Part shown: piece after piece, positions 32,123 to 41,706 of the stretch | How positions within the stretch are numbered: the first letter of the stretch is position 1 | Layout of the letters: each line of letters opens with the position of its first letter | Position numbers and translations under genes: made by a program | The notes under the pieces: model-generated | What the model was told of the DNA's origin: nothing | The model's database searches: none | The model's input: only the letters and a program-made list of their open reading frames with translations | Origin: CAZNLL01 sp964573885 | GTDB lineage: Bacteria > Desulfobacterota > DSM-4660 > Desulfatiglandales > Desulfatiglandaceae | NCBI GenBank assembly: GCA_964573885.1 | Contig: CAZNLL010000003.1 | Coordinates: forward strand, 1-64,000 | Direction of reading: 5' to 3' | DNA length: 64,000 nucleotides

Positions 32123-34381
32123 CTATTTGGTGGTCATAACGCAGACACCGTCCCATTCAGGCGGAGGCGGTTCGGCCTTGAATTCAAGGGAGCGTTGGAC
32201 ATAGAGGTCCGCCACATACAAATCCGCATCCCTGTCCTTGACCCTTTTAAACGTTTCAATGGCCTCATCCCATTTTCTGTTTTTATATAAATCTAGGCCC
32301 TCATGAAACAGGGATACGATCTGGTTTCGTTCTTCCGGGGCCTCTCTTGTTCCCAAGAGTTGATATATCTTCACGGGCAGGCTTTTGCCCTTCACCCGCA
32401 CACAGTCCACCTCCATGCACAGGAACTCGTCCTTGACCCTTTCATAGGTGAATTCACTGATGAGAATATGAGTCTTATAGGTCTTGTTGATCCCTTCGAG
32501 CCGGGATCCCAGATTGACCGCGTCTCCCATGACCGTATAATCAAATCTCTGATCAGAGCCCATATTCCCCACCATCATGTCGTCCGTGTTGATGCCGATG
32601 CCAATGTCCAGGGGCTTCTTCCCTTGCTTAATCCATTTCTCATTCAAGGCCTTGAGCTTTTCCATCATCTCCAATGCCGAATAGCAGGCCCTTGAGGGAT
32701 GGTCCCACTGCTCCAAAGGGGCGCCGTAAATGGCCATGATGGCATCCCCTATATACTTGTCAAGGGTGCCGTCGTACTTGAAGACCACGTCGGTCATGAC
32801 GGTCAAATATTCGTTTAAGAGCTGGACCAGGTCTTCCGGGGTGAGCCCTTCGGAAATAGTGGTAAATCCCCTGATATCTGAAAAAAGCACGCTCAGATCC
32901 CGCTTTTCGCCGCCCAGTTTGAGCTGTTCCGGGTACTTGAGCATCTCATTGACCACCGAGCTGGATACGTAATAGCTGAAGGCGCCCTTGATCTTCTTTC
33001 GCTCCCGCTCTTCGGTGATATAGTGGTAAACCGTAAGGCAGGTATAGGTGAGTAAAACGGCCAAGAGAGGATACACGAGGTTGACCAGGATACCCGCCCC
33101 TGTAAAAAGCCACCGGGCCAGGAGGATGTAAAGCACGAAAAGGCCCACAGCAAAGAACACCCCTTTTACGGCCCTGAGGCGGGGCAGAAAGAGCCCCATC
33201 ACCACCCCAAGGGCAACAATGGCCAGCATATCAAAGATCACGGCCCACTTTGGTTTGTGGAGAAACCGCTCCTTCAGGATATTGTCGATGGCCGTGGCAT
33301 GAATTTCAACGCCCGGGAAAACCGGGCTGAAGGGGGTAATCCTCATGTCGTAGATACCTACGGCGGTGGCACCCACCAGGATCACTTTGTCTTGGAAGGT
33401 GCCCTGAGGGTAGTTCCCTTTGAGAATGTCCGTGATGGAATAATGGGGAAAGGACTTGGGCGGTCCCATGTAGTTGATGAGCATCTGTCCGTTTTCATCC
33501 GTGGGTATAAAGCGCTCACCCATCTGGATGCCCCTGACCCCGTATCCGGCCACCCTGACCATGAGCTGAGGTCTGTCCAGGTACTGCCACACACATTCCA
33601 GAGAGAGGGGTGGAAAAACATCTTCCCCGCATTGCATGATGAGGGGAAGCCACCGGACCGAGCCGTCTCGATCCGGAAGCATATTGAAATAGCCTGAGAA
33701 TTTGGTTTTCTCCGTGAATAACTCCAGGTTCCCTTCCGGGGCATAGGCCCGGATAAAGGGGGCCCGCTGGACCTGGGGATCCTCGTAAATAATAAGGGGA
33801 TATTTGGAGGGGGCGATCTTTTCGAGTTCTTCTTCGATCCTTTTTTCCCCGATCACATAATCAAGGTCTTCTCGGGTGAGGTGAAAGAAGTAGCCAAGTA
33901 CAACGGTAGCAGAGGAGGCCTTAATCGCCTTTGCCAGTGCGAGGTCATTGTCCGCCGCCTTTTTGCTTTCTTGAAGAAAACGATTAAGCTGGTCGTCTTT
34001 GATCTCGAGCGACGCCATCTTGTGGTCCAAGCGGTCAATGAATTCAAGATAGGAATTCTCGTCGGGTTCCAAAAAGCCGATATCAAAACCGATCACCTTG
34101 GCCCCATCTTGGGATAAGGCATTTATGAGGGCGGCGATCTTACGCCTGGGCCAAGGCCAACGGCCCTCCTCATCCAGGCTCTTTTCATCAATGACCGCGA
34201 TGACCACGTCCGGCGGAGGTTTCAGCCGGTCCCTTGACAGGAACCGAAGGTCAATGGTCTTTAGTTCAATCAGCTCCAACAGGGGAACGCCCACCATGAA
34301 AAGGACCAAGACAAGGATCAGTGTGTATGTGGTTAGAGAAATGGGATTAAGGCTCTTGAAGGCCCTGAAAAACCTCTTCAT
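32123..34381 (-). CDS. CHASE2-domain adenylate/guanylate cyclase
   Basis: A 752-residue transmembrane receptor. An N-terminal membrane helix (about 18-38) is followed by an extracellular CHASE2 domain (about 45-370), three closely spaced membrane helices (about 375-450) and a class III cyclase domain. The cyclase has both metal aspartates (FSDIRGFT and GDAIMAIYG), the purine-contacting lysine (LDKYIGD) and GDAVNLGSRLEG, so it should be active; Lys-Asp specificity residues favour cAMP. The C-terminal tail is a short helical repeat-like region. A strong promoter lies at 34507-34535. A possible effector is the cyclic-nucleotide-binding protein at 7496-8125. Confidence 0.92.
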   Translation of the reverse strand: MKRFFRAFKSLNPISLTTYTLILVLVLFMVGVPLLELIELKTIDLRFLSRDRLKPPPDVVIAVIDEKSLDEEGRWPWPRRKIAALINALSQDGAKVIGFDIGFLEPDENSYLEFIDRLDHKMASLEIKDDQLNRFLQESKKAADNDLALAKAIKASSATVVLGYFFHLTREDLDYVIGEKRIEEELEKIAPSKYPLIIYEDPQVQRAPFIRAYAPEGNLELFTEKTKFSGYFNMLPDRDGSVRWLPLIMQCGEDVFPPLSLECVWQYLDRPQLMVRVAGYGVRGIQMGERFIPTDENGQMLINYMGPPKSFPHYSITDILKGNYPQGTFQDKVILVGATAVGIYDMRITPFSPVFPGVEIHATAIDNILKERFLHKPKWAVIFDMLAIVALGVVMGLFLPRLRAVKGVFFAVGLFVLYILLARWLFTGAGILVNLVYPLLAVLLTYTCLTVYHYITEERERKKIKGAFSYYVSSSVVNEMLKYPEQLKLGGEKRDLSVLFSDIRGFTTISEGLTPEDLVQLLNEYLTVMTDVVFKYDGTLDKYIGDAIMAIYGAPLEQWDHPSRACYSALEMMEKLKALNEKWIKQGKKPLDIGIGINTDDMMVGNMGSDQRFDYTVMGDAVNLGSRLEGINKTYKTHILISEFTYERVKDEFLCMEVDCVRVKGKSLPVKIYQLLGTREAPEERNQIVSLFHEGLDLYKNRKWDEAIETFKRVKDRDADLYVADLYVQRSLEFKAEPPPPEWDGVCVMTTK

Positions 34382-34506
34382 ATCGCTTTCTCCGCTTTTG
34401 GGAATTGGACTCCACAGGCCCTCTCTTTTCCCTTACAGACTGGAAGAGACAAAAGGGGAATCATCCCAGAGCTGATGGCTGGCAGCTATCCTTTCGGAAT
34501 TACATA

Positions 34507-34535
34507 CTTATAGGAGAAGCAGCCATCAAAGTCAA
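34507..34535 (-). promoter_or_regulatory. Sigma-70 promoter of the CHASE2 cyclase gene
   Basis: On the minus strand TTGACT (34535-34530), 17-base spacer, TATAAG (34512-34507); both elements match consensus at five of six bases. The leader to the cyclase start is about 125 bases. Confidence 0.6.
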
Positions 34536-34565
34536 GGCAGCTTGCCCCATAAGTGGATATTTTGG

Positions 34566-34594
34566 TTGACAGCCCCCAGGTGTATTGTTAGCTT
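34566..34594 (+). promoter_or_regulatory. Candidate promoter toward thiD
   Basis: Perfect -35 TTGACA (34566-34571), 17-base spacer, poor -10 TAGCTT (34589-34594). The leader to thiD would be about 200 bases. Confidence 0.35.
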
Positions 34595-34803
34595 TTTTAA
34601 TATGAGGACAGAAGATGCTCTTCCCCTTTAGTCGATAGATTCGTAAATGCGGTCACGGGTTTACTGACCCTGATCGGCCTGAGCTTATGACAAAAGGCGG
34701 GACCAAGTGCTGCCCTCGGTGATTACTTTTAACCGTTTGATCAAAATACATCGAAATAATTGCGAATCGAAGCACTTATCCAGGGCTCTTCTGTTCCCTA
34801 GGG

Positions 34804-35583
34804 ATGAAGCGTGTACTCGTAATAGCCGGATCCGATTCATCAGGTGGAGCCGGGATTCAGGCGGATATTAAGGTCATTACCCGTCTCAAGGGCCATGCCC
34901 TTACCGTCATTACCGCCGTCACCGCCCAAAACTCCCTCGGTGTCTCGGCTATCCATGAGATTCCGGCCCCCTTTATCGGGAAACAGCTCCAGGCCGTTTT
35001 TGAAGATATCATTCCCCATGCCTCAAAGATCAGCATGGTCTATTCCGGGGCCGCCATCAGGGAGGTGGTCCGATGGATCCGGACGTACGACCTTCCCAAC
35101 GTGGTGATTGATCCTGTACTGAGGGCCTCCACAGGCAATTGGCTTTTGGAACAAAAAGCCGTCCCCCTCCTCAAGGAAGAGCTCTTCCCTCTCGCCAGGG
35201 TAGTTACGCCCAACCTTTTCGAGGCCGGAATCCTTTCCGGAATAAGGGTGGAGAGCCTGAAGGACATGGCTGAAGCGGCGGGATTGATCAAAAAGACAGG
35301 CCCTGACGTGGTGATTACAGGGGGACACCTTAAGGGCAGTTGTGTGGATCTCCTTTTTGATGGGGAAAAGCTGGAGCATTTTTCAGATTCAAGAATTAAT
35401 ACGAAAAACACCCACGGCAGCGGATGCGTCTTTTCATCGTCTTTGGCCGTTTTTTTGGCCGAGGGAAAAGGCGTGATGGAGGCCACGAAATTGGCCCATG
35501 AATATGCAAGGGAGGCTATTGTCCATGGGTATGCCTGTGGACAAGGACCCGGCCCTGTGCGGGCCGCAAGGGCGGCACCCTGA
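34804..35583 (+). CDS. thiD: Hydroxymethylpyrimidine (phosphate) kinase
   Basis: Phosphorylates HMP and HMP-P in thiamin biosynthesis. The 259-residue ribokinase-fold protein has the N-terminal AGSDSSGGAGIQAD motif (8-21), the VIDPVL segment and the C-terminal anion hole NTHGSGC. It lies 60 bases upstream of thiC on the same strand, so the two form a thiamin operon. The start is ATG 34804 with only a weak ribosome site (CTAGGG). Confidence 0.94.
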   Translation: MKRVLVIAGSDSSGGAGIQADIKVITRLKGHALTVITAVTAQNSLGVSAIHEIPAPFIGKQLQAVFEDIIPHASKISMVYSGAAIREVVRWIRTYDLPNVVIDPVLRASTGNWLLEQKAVPLLKEELFPLARVVTPNLFEAGILSGIRVESLKDMAEAAGLIKKTGPDVVITGGHLKGSCVDLLFDGEKLEHFSDSRINTKNTHGSGCVFSSSLAVFLAEGKGVMEATKLAHEYAREAIVHGYACGQGPGPVRAARAAP

Positions 35584-35643
35584 TGATGTAGCGCCTTTGC
35601 CCTTTCCCCCAACTCGCAGCCCGGGAATTCAGGGGAAAAAGAC

Positions 35644-36927
35644 ATGACCCAATTAGCCAAGGCCAGATCCGGTTCGGCCACACCGGAGATCAAAAACATC
35701 GCCCAAAGGGAAGGGGTTCCTGTTGACTGGCTCATCAAACAGGTTGCCAGGGGAAGGATCGTTATTCCGGCCAACCCCGGGCACAAGAAATCCACACCTT
35801 GCGGTATCGGTGAGGGGCTTCTCGTCAAAGTAAATGCCAACATCGGCACCTCCTCCGACCGTGCCATCCTTGACGAGGAATTGGCCAAGCTCAGGGTGTC
35901 GGTCCAGGCCGGGGCCGATACAGTCATGGATCTCTCCACCGGCGGCGACATAGACGCCACCCGGCGGGCCATACTCAAGGCCTCTCCGGTTCCGGTGGGG
36001 ACGGTCCCCATTTACCAGTCCGTCATAGAAACGGTGGAACAAAAGAGGGGCCTTATCGATCTGACGGTGGACAAGATATTCGAGGTGGTGGAAAAAAATG
36101 CCCAAGACGGTGTCGACTTTATCACCGTCCACTGTGGTCTCACCAGAGCAGCCCTCGAGACCCTGAAAAAGCAGGGCCGCATCACCCATATCGTCAGCCG
36201 GGGAGGCGCCTTTTTGACCACCTGGATGCTCCATCATGACCGGGAAAATCCTCTTTACGAATACTACGAGAGACTCCTCACCATCGCCAAGAAATACGAT
36301 GTCACCCTGAGCCTGGGCGACGGTCTGAGGCCGGGCTGTCTGGCCGACGCCACCGACCGCGCCCAAATCCATGAACTAATGACCCTGGGAGAACTCACCC
36401 GGCTCGCGTGGGAAGAGGATGTCCAGGTCATGATAGAAGGACCGGGTCATGTGCCTCTGGACCAAATTGAAGCCAATGTGTTGCTCCAAAAGAAGCTCTG
36501 TCACCATGCACCCTTCTATGTCCTGGGGCCCCTGGTGACGGACATCGCTGCAGGGTACGACCATGTGGCTTGCGCTATAGGCGGCGCCCTGGCCGGCGCT
36601 TCAGGGGCCGACTTCCTGTGCTATGTCACCCCCGCCGAACACCTCTGTCTCCCCAGGGTGGAAGATGTCCGGGAAGGGGTTGTGGTAACCAAGATCGCCG
36701 CCCACGCGGCGGATATTGCCAGGGGCAACAGGAAGGCTCTGGAAAGAGACAGGGACATGTCTCTGGCCAGGAAACAACTGGATTGGAAGAGACAGATGGA
36801 ACTGGCCATTGATCCTGAGAAGGCCAAAAGTTACCGGGAAAAGAATCTTCCCGCGGAAGACGACGTCTGTACCATGTGCGGTAAGTACTGTGCCATAAAA
36901 CAGGTGCGGGAGTATTTCAAGACTTAG
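35644..36927 (+). CDS. thiC: Phosphomethylpyrimidine synthase ThiC (short form)
   Basis: Radical SAM enzyme that converts aminoimidazole ribotide to HMP-P. The 427-residue product lacks the long N-terminal extension of enterobacterial ThiC. Zinc and substrate residues lie in IEGPGHVPLDQI and GPLVTDIAAGYDH. The C-terminal cluster motif is CTMCGKYC. Paralogues of this length (BzaF) make 5-hydroxybenzimidazole for anaerobic cobamides, but the adjacent thiD supports ThiC. GGGGAAAAAG precedes the ATG. It converges on mnmE with 18 bases between the genes. Confidence 0.92.
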   Translation: MTQLAKARSGSATPEIKNIAQREGVPVDWLIKQVARGRIVIPANPGHKKSTPCGIGEGLLVKVNANIGTSSDRAILDEELAKLRVSVQAGADTVMDLSTGGDIDATRRAILKASPVPVGTVPIYQSVIETVEQKRGLIDLTVDKIFEVVEKNAQDGVDFITVHCGLTRAALETLKKQGRITHIVSRGGAFLTTWMLHHDRENPLYEYYERLLTIAKKYDVTLSLGDGLRPGCLADATDRAQIHELMTLGELTRLAWEEDVQVMIEGPGHVPLDQIEANVLLQKKLCHHAPFYVLGPLVTDIAAGYDHVACAIGGALAGASGADFLCYVTPAEHLCLPRVEDVREGVVVTKIAAHAADIARGNRKALERDRDMSLARKQLDWKRQMELAIDPEKAKSYREKNLPAEDDVCTMCGKYCAIKQVREYFKT

Positions 36928-36945
36928 GGCCGAGCGCCTGCCTGC

Positions 36946-38331
36946 TCACTTACCCAGGCAGAATTGACTGAATACCCTTTCCAAGACCTCGTCGGGCGCG
37001 GTTTCACCTACGATCTCACCCAGGGCGTCCAGACCGCTTTTCAGTTCCAAGGCCACGATCTCCATGGGTGCCCCTTCTCTCACCCGGGCAGCCGCGTTTC
37101 CGAAGAAATCAAAGGCCTTTGACAGGGCCTTCCTGTGTCTGAGGTTGGGGGCCACCGGGGATCCGGTCAGGTCCTTGTCGGCGCTTAGGAGGCATTCCCT
37201 GATAGCCCTCCTGAGATCTCCGAAGCCTTCGCCGGTCAAGGCCGATACCCTGACAGAAGGAAGACCCGAGAGCATCTCTTGCACCCTTATCTCTTCGAGC
37301 ACCGAGGGAAGGTCAATCTTGTTGATGACCACCAAGGCCTTTTTCTCCCCACATCGGGCCAACATCCTCCGGTCTTGGTTATCGAGGGGCCTGCTCTGAT
37401 CAATAAGGGCCAAGATGAAGTCCGCTTCAGAGAGTTTTTCTTCGGTCAGATCAATGCCTATTTTCTCCACCTCATCGTCCACCTCTCTGAAACCGGCCGT
37501 GTCCATCAGCCTCAGGGGCAGGCCTTCAATGGCAAGGGTGGATTCGATCACGTCCCGTGTGGTCCCCGGGACTGGGGTGACAATGGCCCGTTGCTCGTTG
37601 AGCAGACGGTTGAGAAGGCTCGATTTTCCCACATTCACCCGGCCCACAATGACGGTACTCACACCGTCCACCCACATCCTCTTATTGTCGTGGGCCTTCA
37701 AGAGGGCTTCAACGGGCCCGGTTATCTCCGCCGCGATGCCCTCGGCCGTCTCTTCCCGCGACAGGATCCCGGACTCCTCCTCGGGGAAGTCGATGGCCAC
37801 CTCCACACGGGCGAGGACATCAACCCCCTTTTGCCGGACTGCCTCAATGGCGTGTCGGAGAGATCCCTTGGTCTGCCGGGAGGCGAGTTCCAGGCCTCTG
37901 TCGGATCTGGCATTGATGAGATCGGTGACCGCCTCGGCCTGGGTGAGATCGATCCTTCCGTTCATAAAGGCCCGGAGGGTGAATTCACCGGGTCTGGCCA
38001 ATCTGGCGCCTTGGTCCAGCACGACCTGAAGGATTCTGGAAAGAAGGAGGTAGCCGCTGTGGGAGTTGATTTCCACCACGTCTTCGCGGGTGTAGGAATG
38101 GGGGGCCTTCATCAGGCAGAGGAGGACCTGGTCCACCAGCCCGCCTGAGCTGGGATCGTAGAGGTCTCCTAGATAGAGCCGATGACTCTGGAGGGCCTGG
38201 TGGCGCCTCTTGGGCATGAAGATCCTTTGGGCGATTTGGGATGAGTCGGGGCCGCTAAGACGGATGATACCGATTCCAGCCTGCCCCATGGGGGTAGCGA
38301 TGGCAGCGATGGTATCCTCTTCTGAGGACAT
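36946..38331 (-). CDS. mnmE: tRNA uridine-5-carboxymethylaminomethyl modification GTPase
   Basis: With MnmG, modifies U34 of certain tRNAs. The 461-residue protein shows the N-terminal folate-binding domain (DTIAAIATPMGQAGIGIIRL), the G domain with P-loop GRVNVGKSSLLN, DTAGFRE and NKIDL, and the C-terminal CLGK that matches the catalytic C-(I/L/V)-G-K ending of the family. ATG 38331 was chosen (GAGAG site); the frame opens seven codons earlier at a GTG. Last gene of the minus-strand rpmH-rnpA-yidD-yidC-jag-mnmE block. Confidence 0.95.
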   Translation of the reverse strand: MSSEEDTIAAIATPMGQAGIGIIRLSGPDSSQIAQRIFMPKRRHQALQSHRLYLGDLYDPSSGGLVDQVLLCLMKAPHSYTREDVVEINSHSGYLLLSRILQVVLDQGARLARPGEFTLRAFMNGRIDLTQAEAVTDLINARSDRGLELASRQTKGSLRHAIEAVRQKGVDVLARVEVAIDFPEEESGILSREETAEGIAAEITGPVEALLKAHDNKRMWVDGVSTVIVGRVNVGKSSLLNRLLNEQRAIVTPVPGTTRDVIESTLAIEGLPLRLMDTAGFREVDDEVEKIGIDLTEEKLSEADFILALIDQSRPLDNQDRRMLARCGEKKALVVINKIDLPSVLEEIRVQEMLSGLPSVRVSALTGEGFGDLRRAIRECLLSADKDLTGSPVAPNLRHRKALSKAFDFFGNAAARVREGAPMEIVALELKSGLDALGEIVGETAPDEVLERVFSQFCLGK

Positions 38332-38418
38332 GTCTCTCGGAAACCGGATCACAGGGCCAAAGAACCTCTGTCCTGAGATGGGACGCCCTGAACCCCTCCC
38401 CCTCAGGCAGGAATGGGG

Positions 38419-39072
38419 TCATGATTTCTTGGGAAAAATAACCACCTTTTTCAACACCCCTTCGCCCCGGCTTTTCGTGTCCAAATCCGAATCGTCCCTG
38501 AGGGCAAGGTGGACGATTCTCCTGTCGTGGGGGTTCAATAGATTGGTGGCCACCGGCTTTCCGATCCTCTTCCCCTTATCGCCCATCTTCAAGGCCATTT
38601 GGATCAGATAATCTCGCCTTCTCTGGCGGTAATTCTCGGAATCGACGACAACCTGGGTCCGCTTCTCGAGGTTCTTATTGACGATCCTGTTCACAATAAA
38701 TTGGAGGGCATCCAGGGTCCGGCCCTTCCTTCCGATCAAAAGACCCGACTTGTCGCCCTGGATGTTGAGCCATATGGTTCCGTCGGTCTGTTCTCCGCTC
38801 ACTGTGGTCCCTTCCATGGGGATGAGGGCCAGGATCTTCTCCAAAGCCTCCTTGGCAATGGCCAGACCATTTTGTTCCTCCTCCGGTTCCGGTTCCTCGA
38901 TAGCCGTCCTGACCCTGACCCTGGCTTTCCTGCTGCCTACCAGCCCGAAAATCCCGGCTGAGCCGGGCTCAATGATTTCAATGTCAAGCTCATCTTTGCT
39001 GACCTTTAGTTCGCGGCATGCGTTTTCAACGGCTTCCTCAGTGGTTTTTCCCTCAAATTCAAAAGTTTCCAT
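38419..39072 (-). CDS. jag: Jag/KhpB RNA-binding protein (SpoIIIJ-associated)
   Basis: A 217-residue RNA-binding protein with an N-terminal Jag domain (METFEFEGKTTEEAVE, ending in the SAGIFGLVGSRKARV motif), a KH domain with LIGRKGRTLDALQ (about 115-127) and a C-terminal R3H domain (ERRIVHLAL-like DRRIVHLALRDD). In other bacteria it partners KhpA in control of cell division and elongation. It lies 16 bases downstream of yidC, the usual place. Confidence 0.94.
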   Translation of the reverse strand: METFEFEGKTTEEAVENACRELKVSKDELDIEIIEPGSAGIFGLVGSRKARVRVRTAIEEPEPEEEQNGLAIAKEALEKILALIPMEGTTVSGEQTDGTIWLNIQGDKSGLLIGRKGRTLDALQFIVNRIVNKNLEKRTQVVVDSENYRQRRRDYLIQMALKMGDKGKRIGKPVATNLLNPHDRRIVHLALRDDSDLDTKSRGEGVLKKVVIFPKKS

Positions 39073-39088
39073 GGTGTTCCTCCAAATA

Positions 39089-40762
39089 TTATGCCGGGCT
39101 TTTATGTATACGATACTGCTGGCCTATGGATAGGATGTTGTTCACTAACCAGTAAAGGACCAAGCCTGAAGGAAAATTAATAAACAAGAAGGTGAAGATA
39201 ATGGGCAAAAACATCATGATCTTTGCCTGGGTCGGATCCCCCGGTGTGGGGGTCATCTTCTGCTGGATAAACATGGAGGCACCCATCAAAAGGGTGAGCA
39301 CCGGGATCCCTGATGGCGGCGCCATAAAGGGGATCTTAAAAGGGAAGTGAAAAAGGCGATCAGGCGCTGAAAGGTCGTTTATCCAGAGCATGAAGGGGGC
39401 ATGTCTCAATTCAATGGCATTTCCCAAGATCCTAAAAAGGGCGAAAAAGACCGGTATCTGGATGATCATTGGGAGACACCCGCCCATGGGGTTCACCTTG
39501 TAGGTCTTGTACAAGGCCATCATCTCCTTGTTCATTTGTTCCTTGTTATTTTTGTATTTCTCCCTGATCTTGGCCAGCCTGGGTTGCAATTTTTGCATCT
39601 CTTTCATAGACTTATAGCTCTTATGGGTGAGCGGCCAGAAGAGAATTTTCACCAGAATGGTCAGCAGGATAATAGAAACCCCAAAGTTATGGATATACTG
39701 GTTGAAAAAATGCAGGACATACAGGAGGGGCTTGGCAATAATATCGGTCCAGCCAAAATCAACGGCCTTGTCCAGTTTCTTCCCAAAATCCTTCAGGATG
39801 TCCAAATCACGAGGCCCGAAATACAGGGTATAGGCAGAGGAGGTCTGCTCAGAAGGGCCGATTGAAAGGGACGGGGCACTGTAAGAGCCTTCAAGCAATC
39901 CGGAGGCAAGCCGCTCTCCTTTGAAAGTCCCCTTGGAATGGCCTTCAGGGACCACTGCGGAGATGAAATAATCGTCCTCATAGGCCACCCAGTCGATGTC
40001 TCCGGTAAAGGTCTTTTCCTCGGAGGCCTTCTTGAGTTTCACCTCCTCCAACTCATCATTCATCAGAAGCACGAGGCCCACGTAAGAATAATAGCTGGAT
40101 TTTTCCTCCGGAGGCACGGCCCTTAGGGTGGCTTCAAAGGCGCCTTGGGCCGTTTGCTCGGAGCCGTTGGCAACGCCGACCTCCAGATCGATTCTGTACC
40201 GGTCCGGGTAAAAACGAAAGACCTTTTGGACGGAAAGCCCGTCCTCTGTCCTCTGCCGAAAGACCAGTTCCCGGGGAGAGGATTCCGGCCCCAGCCGGAT
40301 CGCCTTTTCATCCACCTCATAGACGGCCTTTGGATTTCCGCCCAACCCTTTTGGGGACTGAAACCCCACAGACAGAAAATCACCCATGCCTTGTTCCAGT
40401 CCCACCATTTCGATGGGAGGAGAATCAGGGTCCGTACTCTGGCGATATTTCTTGAGCTTGAAACTCTTTATTGTAGGCCCCACATTGCCAAAAACCGCCC
40501 TGTAAAGGGGGGTTTCAACTTTAACCTCCCTCTCAGAAACCGCTAGGCCCGCCTCGGGCTTGCGTCCCTCTTGTGTCGGTGTTTGGGGTGGAGGCGAAAC
40601 CGCGGGGGCCTTCGGGACCTCCACGACCCTCCTCTCCTGCCCTATTTCAGCCGGTTCTCCTTCTTTTCGGGTAGCCTGCTCCTCATTTTGACTAAAAAAG
40701 AAAGACCACAGGAGAAGCACCACAAAAGATAAGACAAAAGCCAGTATTGTTTTCGCATCCAT
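39089..40762 (-). CDS. yidC: Membrane protein insertase YidC
   Basis: Inserts inner-membrane proteins with or without SecYEG. The 557-residue product is the Gram-negative type: N-terminal membrane anchor (residues 5-22), a proline/glutamate linker, a large periplasmic beta domain (about 60-345), and the conserved five-helix core from about 350, including LTHKSYKSMKEMQKLQPR, NPMGGCLPMIIQIPVF and the C-terminal FPSGLVLYWLVNN. It lies between yidD and jag in the classical block. Confidence 0.95.
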   Translation of the reverse strand: MDAKTILAFVLSFVVLLLWSFFFSQNEEQATRKEGEPAEIGQERRVVEVPKAPAVSPPPQTPTQEGRKPEAGLAVSEREVKVETPLYRAVFGNVGPTIKSFKLKKYRQSTDPDSPPIEMVGLEQGMGDFLSVGFQSPKGLGGNPKAVYEVDEKAIRLGPESSPRELVFRQRTEDGLSVQKVFRFYPDRYRIDLEVGVANGSEQTAQGAFEATLRAVPPEEKSSYYSYVGLVLLMNDELEEVKLKKASEEKTFTGDIDWVAYEDDYFISAVVPEGHSKGTFKGERLASGLLEGSYSAPSLSIGPSEQTSSAYTLYFGPRDLDILKDFGKKLDKAVDFGWTDIIAKPLLYVLHFFNQYIHNFGVSIILLTILVKILFWPLTHKSYKSMKEMQKLQPRLAKIREKYKNNKEQMNKEMMALYKTYKVNPMGGCLPMIIQIPVFFALFRILGNAIELRHAPFMLWINDLSAPDRLFHFPFKIPFMAPPSGIPVLTLLMGASMFIQQKMTPTPGDPTQAKIMMFLPIIFTFLFINFPSGLVLYWLVNNILSIGQQYRIHKSPA

Positions 40763-40854
40763 TTAAGTTATCCGGTCCTCATTATCACCGCTCCCTTGAT
40801 GGCCAAGAAACTGCACAGAAACTCAAGGGACAAGGGCCATCGGGTATCAATGGA

Positions 40855-41073
40855 CTATTGGAGGGGGTCATAGCCGCCCGAATGAAAGGGATGGCACTTG
40901 AGAAGTCTGACCAGTGCAAGCCCTCCCCCTTTGATGATCCCGTACTTCTCAAAGGCCTGGCGGGCATAAATTGAGCAGGTGGGGTAGAAACGGCAGGAAG
41001 GAGGCAGAAAAGGGGAAATGAGTTTTTGATATAAGGCTATCAGGGTAGTGGGAATGTACCTAAGCCTCCACAC
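40855..41073 (-). CDS. yidD: Membrane protein insertion efficiency factor YidD
   Basis: A 72-residue amphipathic protein with the family motifs LIALYQKLISPFLPPSCRF, YPTCSIYA and a C-terminal LLKCHPFHSGGYDP. Start GTG 41073 follows GAAAGG and lies 14 bases inside rnpA in another frame, a common arrangement. The frame upstream of this start belongs to the rnpA overlap and is not YidD. Confidence 0.9.
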   Translation of the reverse strand: MWRLRYIPTTLIALYQKLISPFLPPSCRFYPTCSIYARQAFEKYGIIKGGGLALVRLLKCHPFHSGGYDPLQ

Positions 41074-41416
41074 GAAACCTTTCGTTAAAGAGGACTTTGC
41101 CAAGTTCTTTCGTGACCTTTTCGAGGTCCATGTAGCTGGCATCCTTTTTTGCGACGATAACAATATCATGTCCCGGGGGCAGATCTTGCCGGTTCAGTCT
41201 GAAGAATTCCCTGATGAGCCGTTTGACTCTGTTCCTTTTCACCGCATTCCCTGTCCTTCTACCAACAGCAACCCCCAATCTCGCAATGCCCAGTCCGTTC
41301 TGTTTGAGAATGACAGTAAAATGTCTTGTGTAATGCCGTTCACCCGACCGATTTAGATTGACAAAAGCCGATCTGTTTAATAGTCTTAATAACTTTGGGA
41401 ACGAGAAGGATCCCAT
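41060..41416 (-). CDS. rnpA: Ribonuclease P protein component
   Basis: Protein subunit of RNase P, needed for tRNA 5' maturation. The 118-residue basic protein has the family RNR motif region RLGVAVGRRTGNAVKRNRVK followed by RLIREFFR, and the late VIVAKKDA segment. It lies between rpmH and yidD. Confidence 0.94.
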   Translation of the reverse strand: MGSFSFPKLLRLLNRSAFVNLNRSGERHYTRHFTVILKQNGLGIARLGVAVGRRTGNAVKRNRVKRLIREFFRLNRQDLPPGHDIVIVAKKDASYMDLEKVTKELGKVLFNERFRVEA

Positions 41417-41442
41417 GAAATTATGAAGGAGATCAGCCGCAC

Positions 41443-41589
41443 TCAGAGGGCATGTTTAACCGATAGTCGCTTCCGCCCTTTCGCCCTTCTCCGCTTCAAG
41501 ACATTGATGCCACCTTTTGTTTGCATTCTGGCCCGGAACCCATGGGTCCGCGCCCGTTTAATATTGCTGGGTTGATAGGTTCGCTTCAT
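41443..41589 (-). CDS. rpmH: 50S ribosomal protein L34
   Basis: A 48-residue L34 beginning MKRTYQPSNIKRARTHGFR and ending in the usual basic GRKRLSVKHAL. Start ATG 41589; the frame continues 25 codons upstream without homology. First gene of the minus-strand block, 520 bases from the divergent mreB. Confidence 0.96.
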   Translation of the reverse strand: MKRTYQPSNIKRARTHGFRARMQTKGGINVLKRRRAKGRKRLSVKHAL

Positions 41590-41706
41590 GGCAATAATAT
41601 CCTTCTGGCTTGAATTTACGCAAATTTTTATGTAATCACGCAGGGAAAAAATTGTCAAGGACAATTACGCGTTTCGTAACACTTTAGGTGTTTCCAGTGC
41701 TTTTGA

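Larger units (their letters stand above)
34382..34803. other. Divergent intergenic region between the cyclase gene and thiD
   Basis: This 422-bp region holds a strong minus-strand promoter (34507-34535) and a plus-strand candidate (34566-34594). No thiamin-pyrophosphate riboswitch could be recognised, despite the thiD-thiC genes downstream. No small frame stood out. Confidence 0.5.

Noticed and set aside
34620..34803. A CTGATCGG-like stretch upstream of thiD as a TPP riboswitch
   Set aside because: The CTGAGA box and the conserved GAACCTGATC...GCGNAGGGA core are not present in order; the resemblance is limited to a few bases.
36937..36962. CTGCCTG/CAGGCAG hairpin as a bidirectional terminator between thiC and mnmE
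   Set aside because: No T-run follows on either strand, and it overlaps the mnmE coding end.
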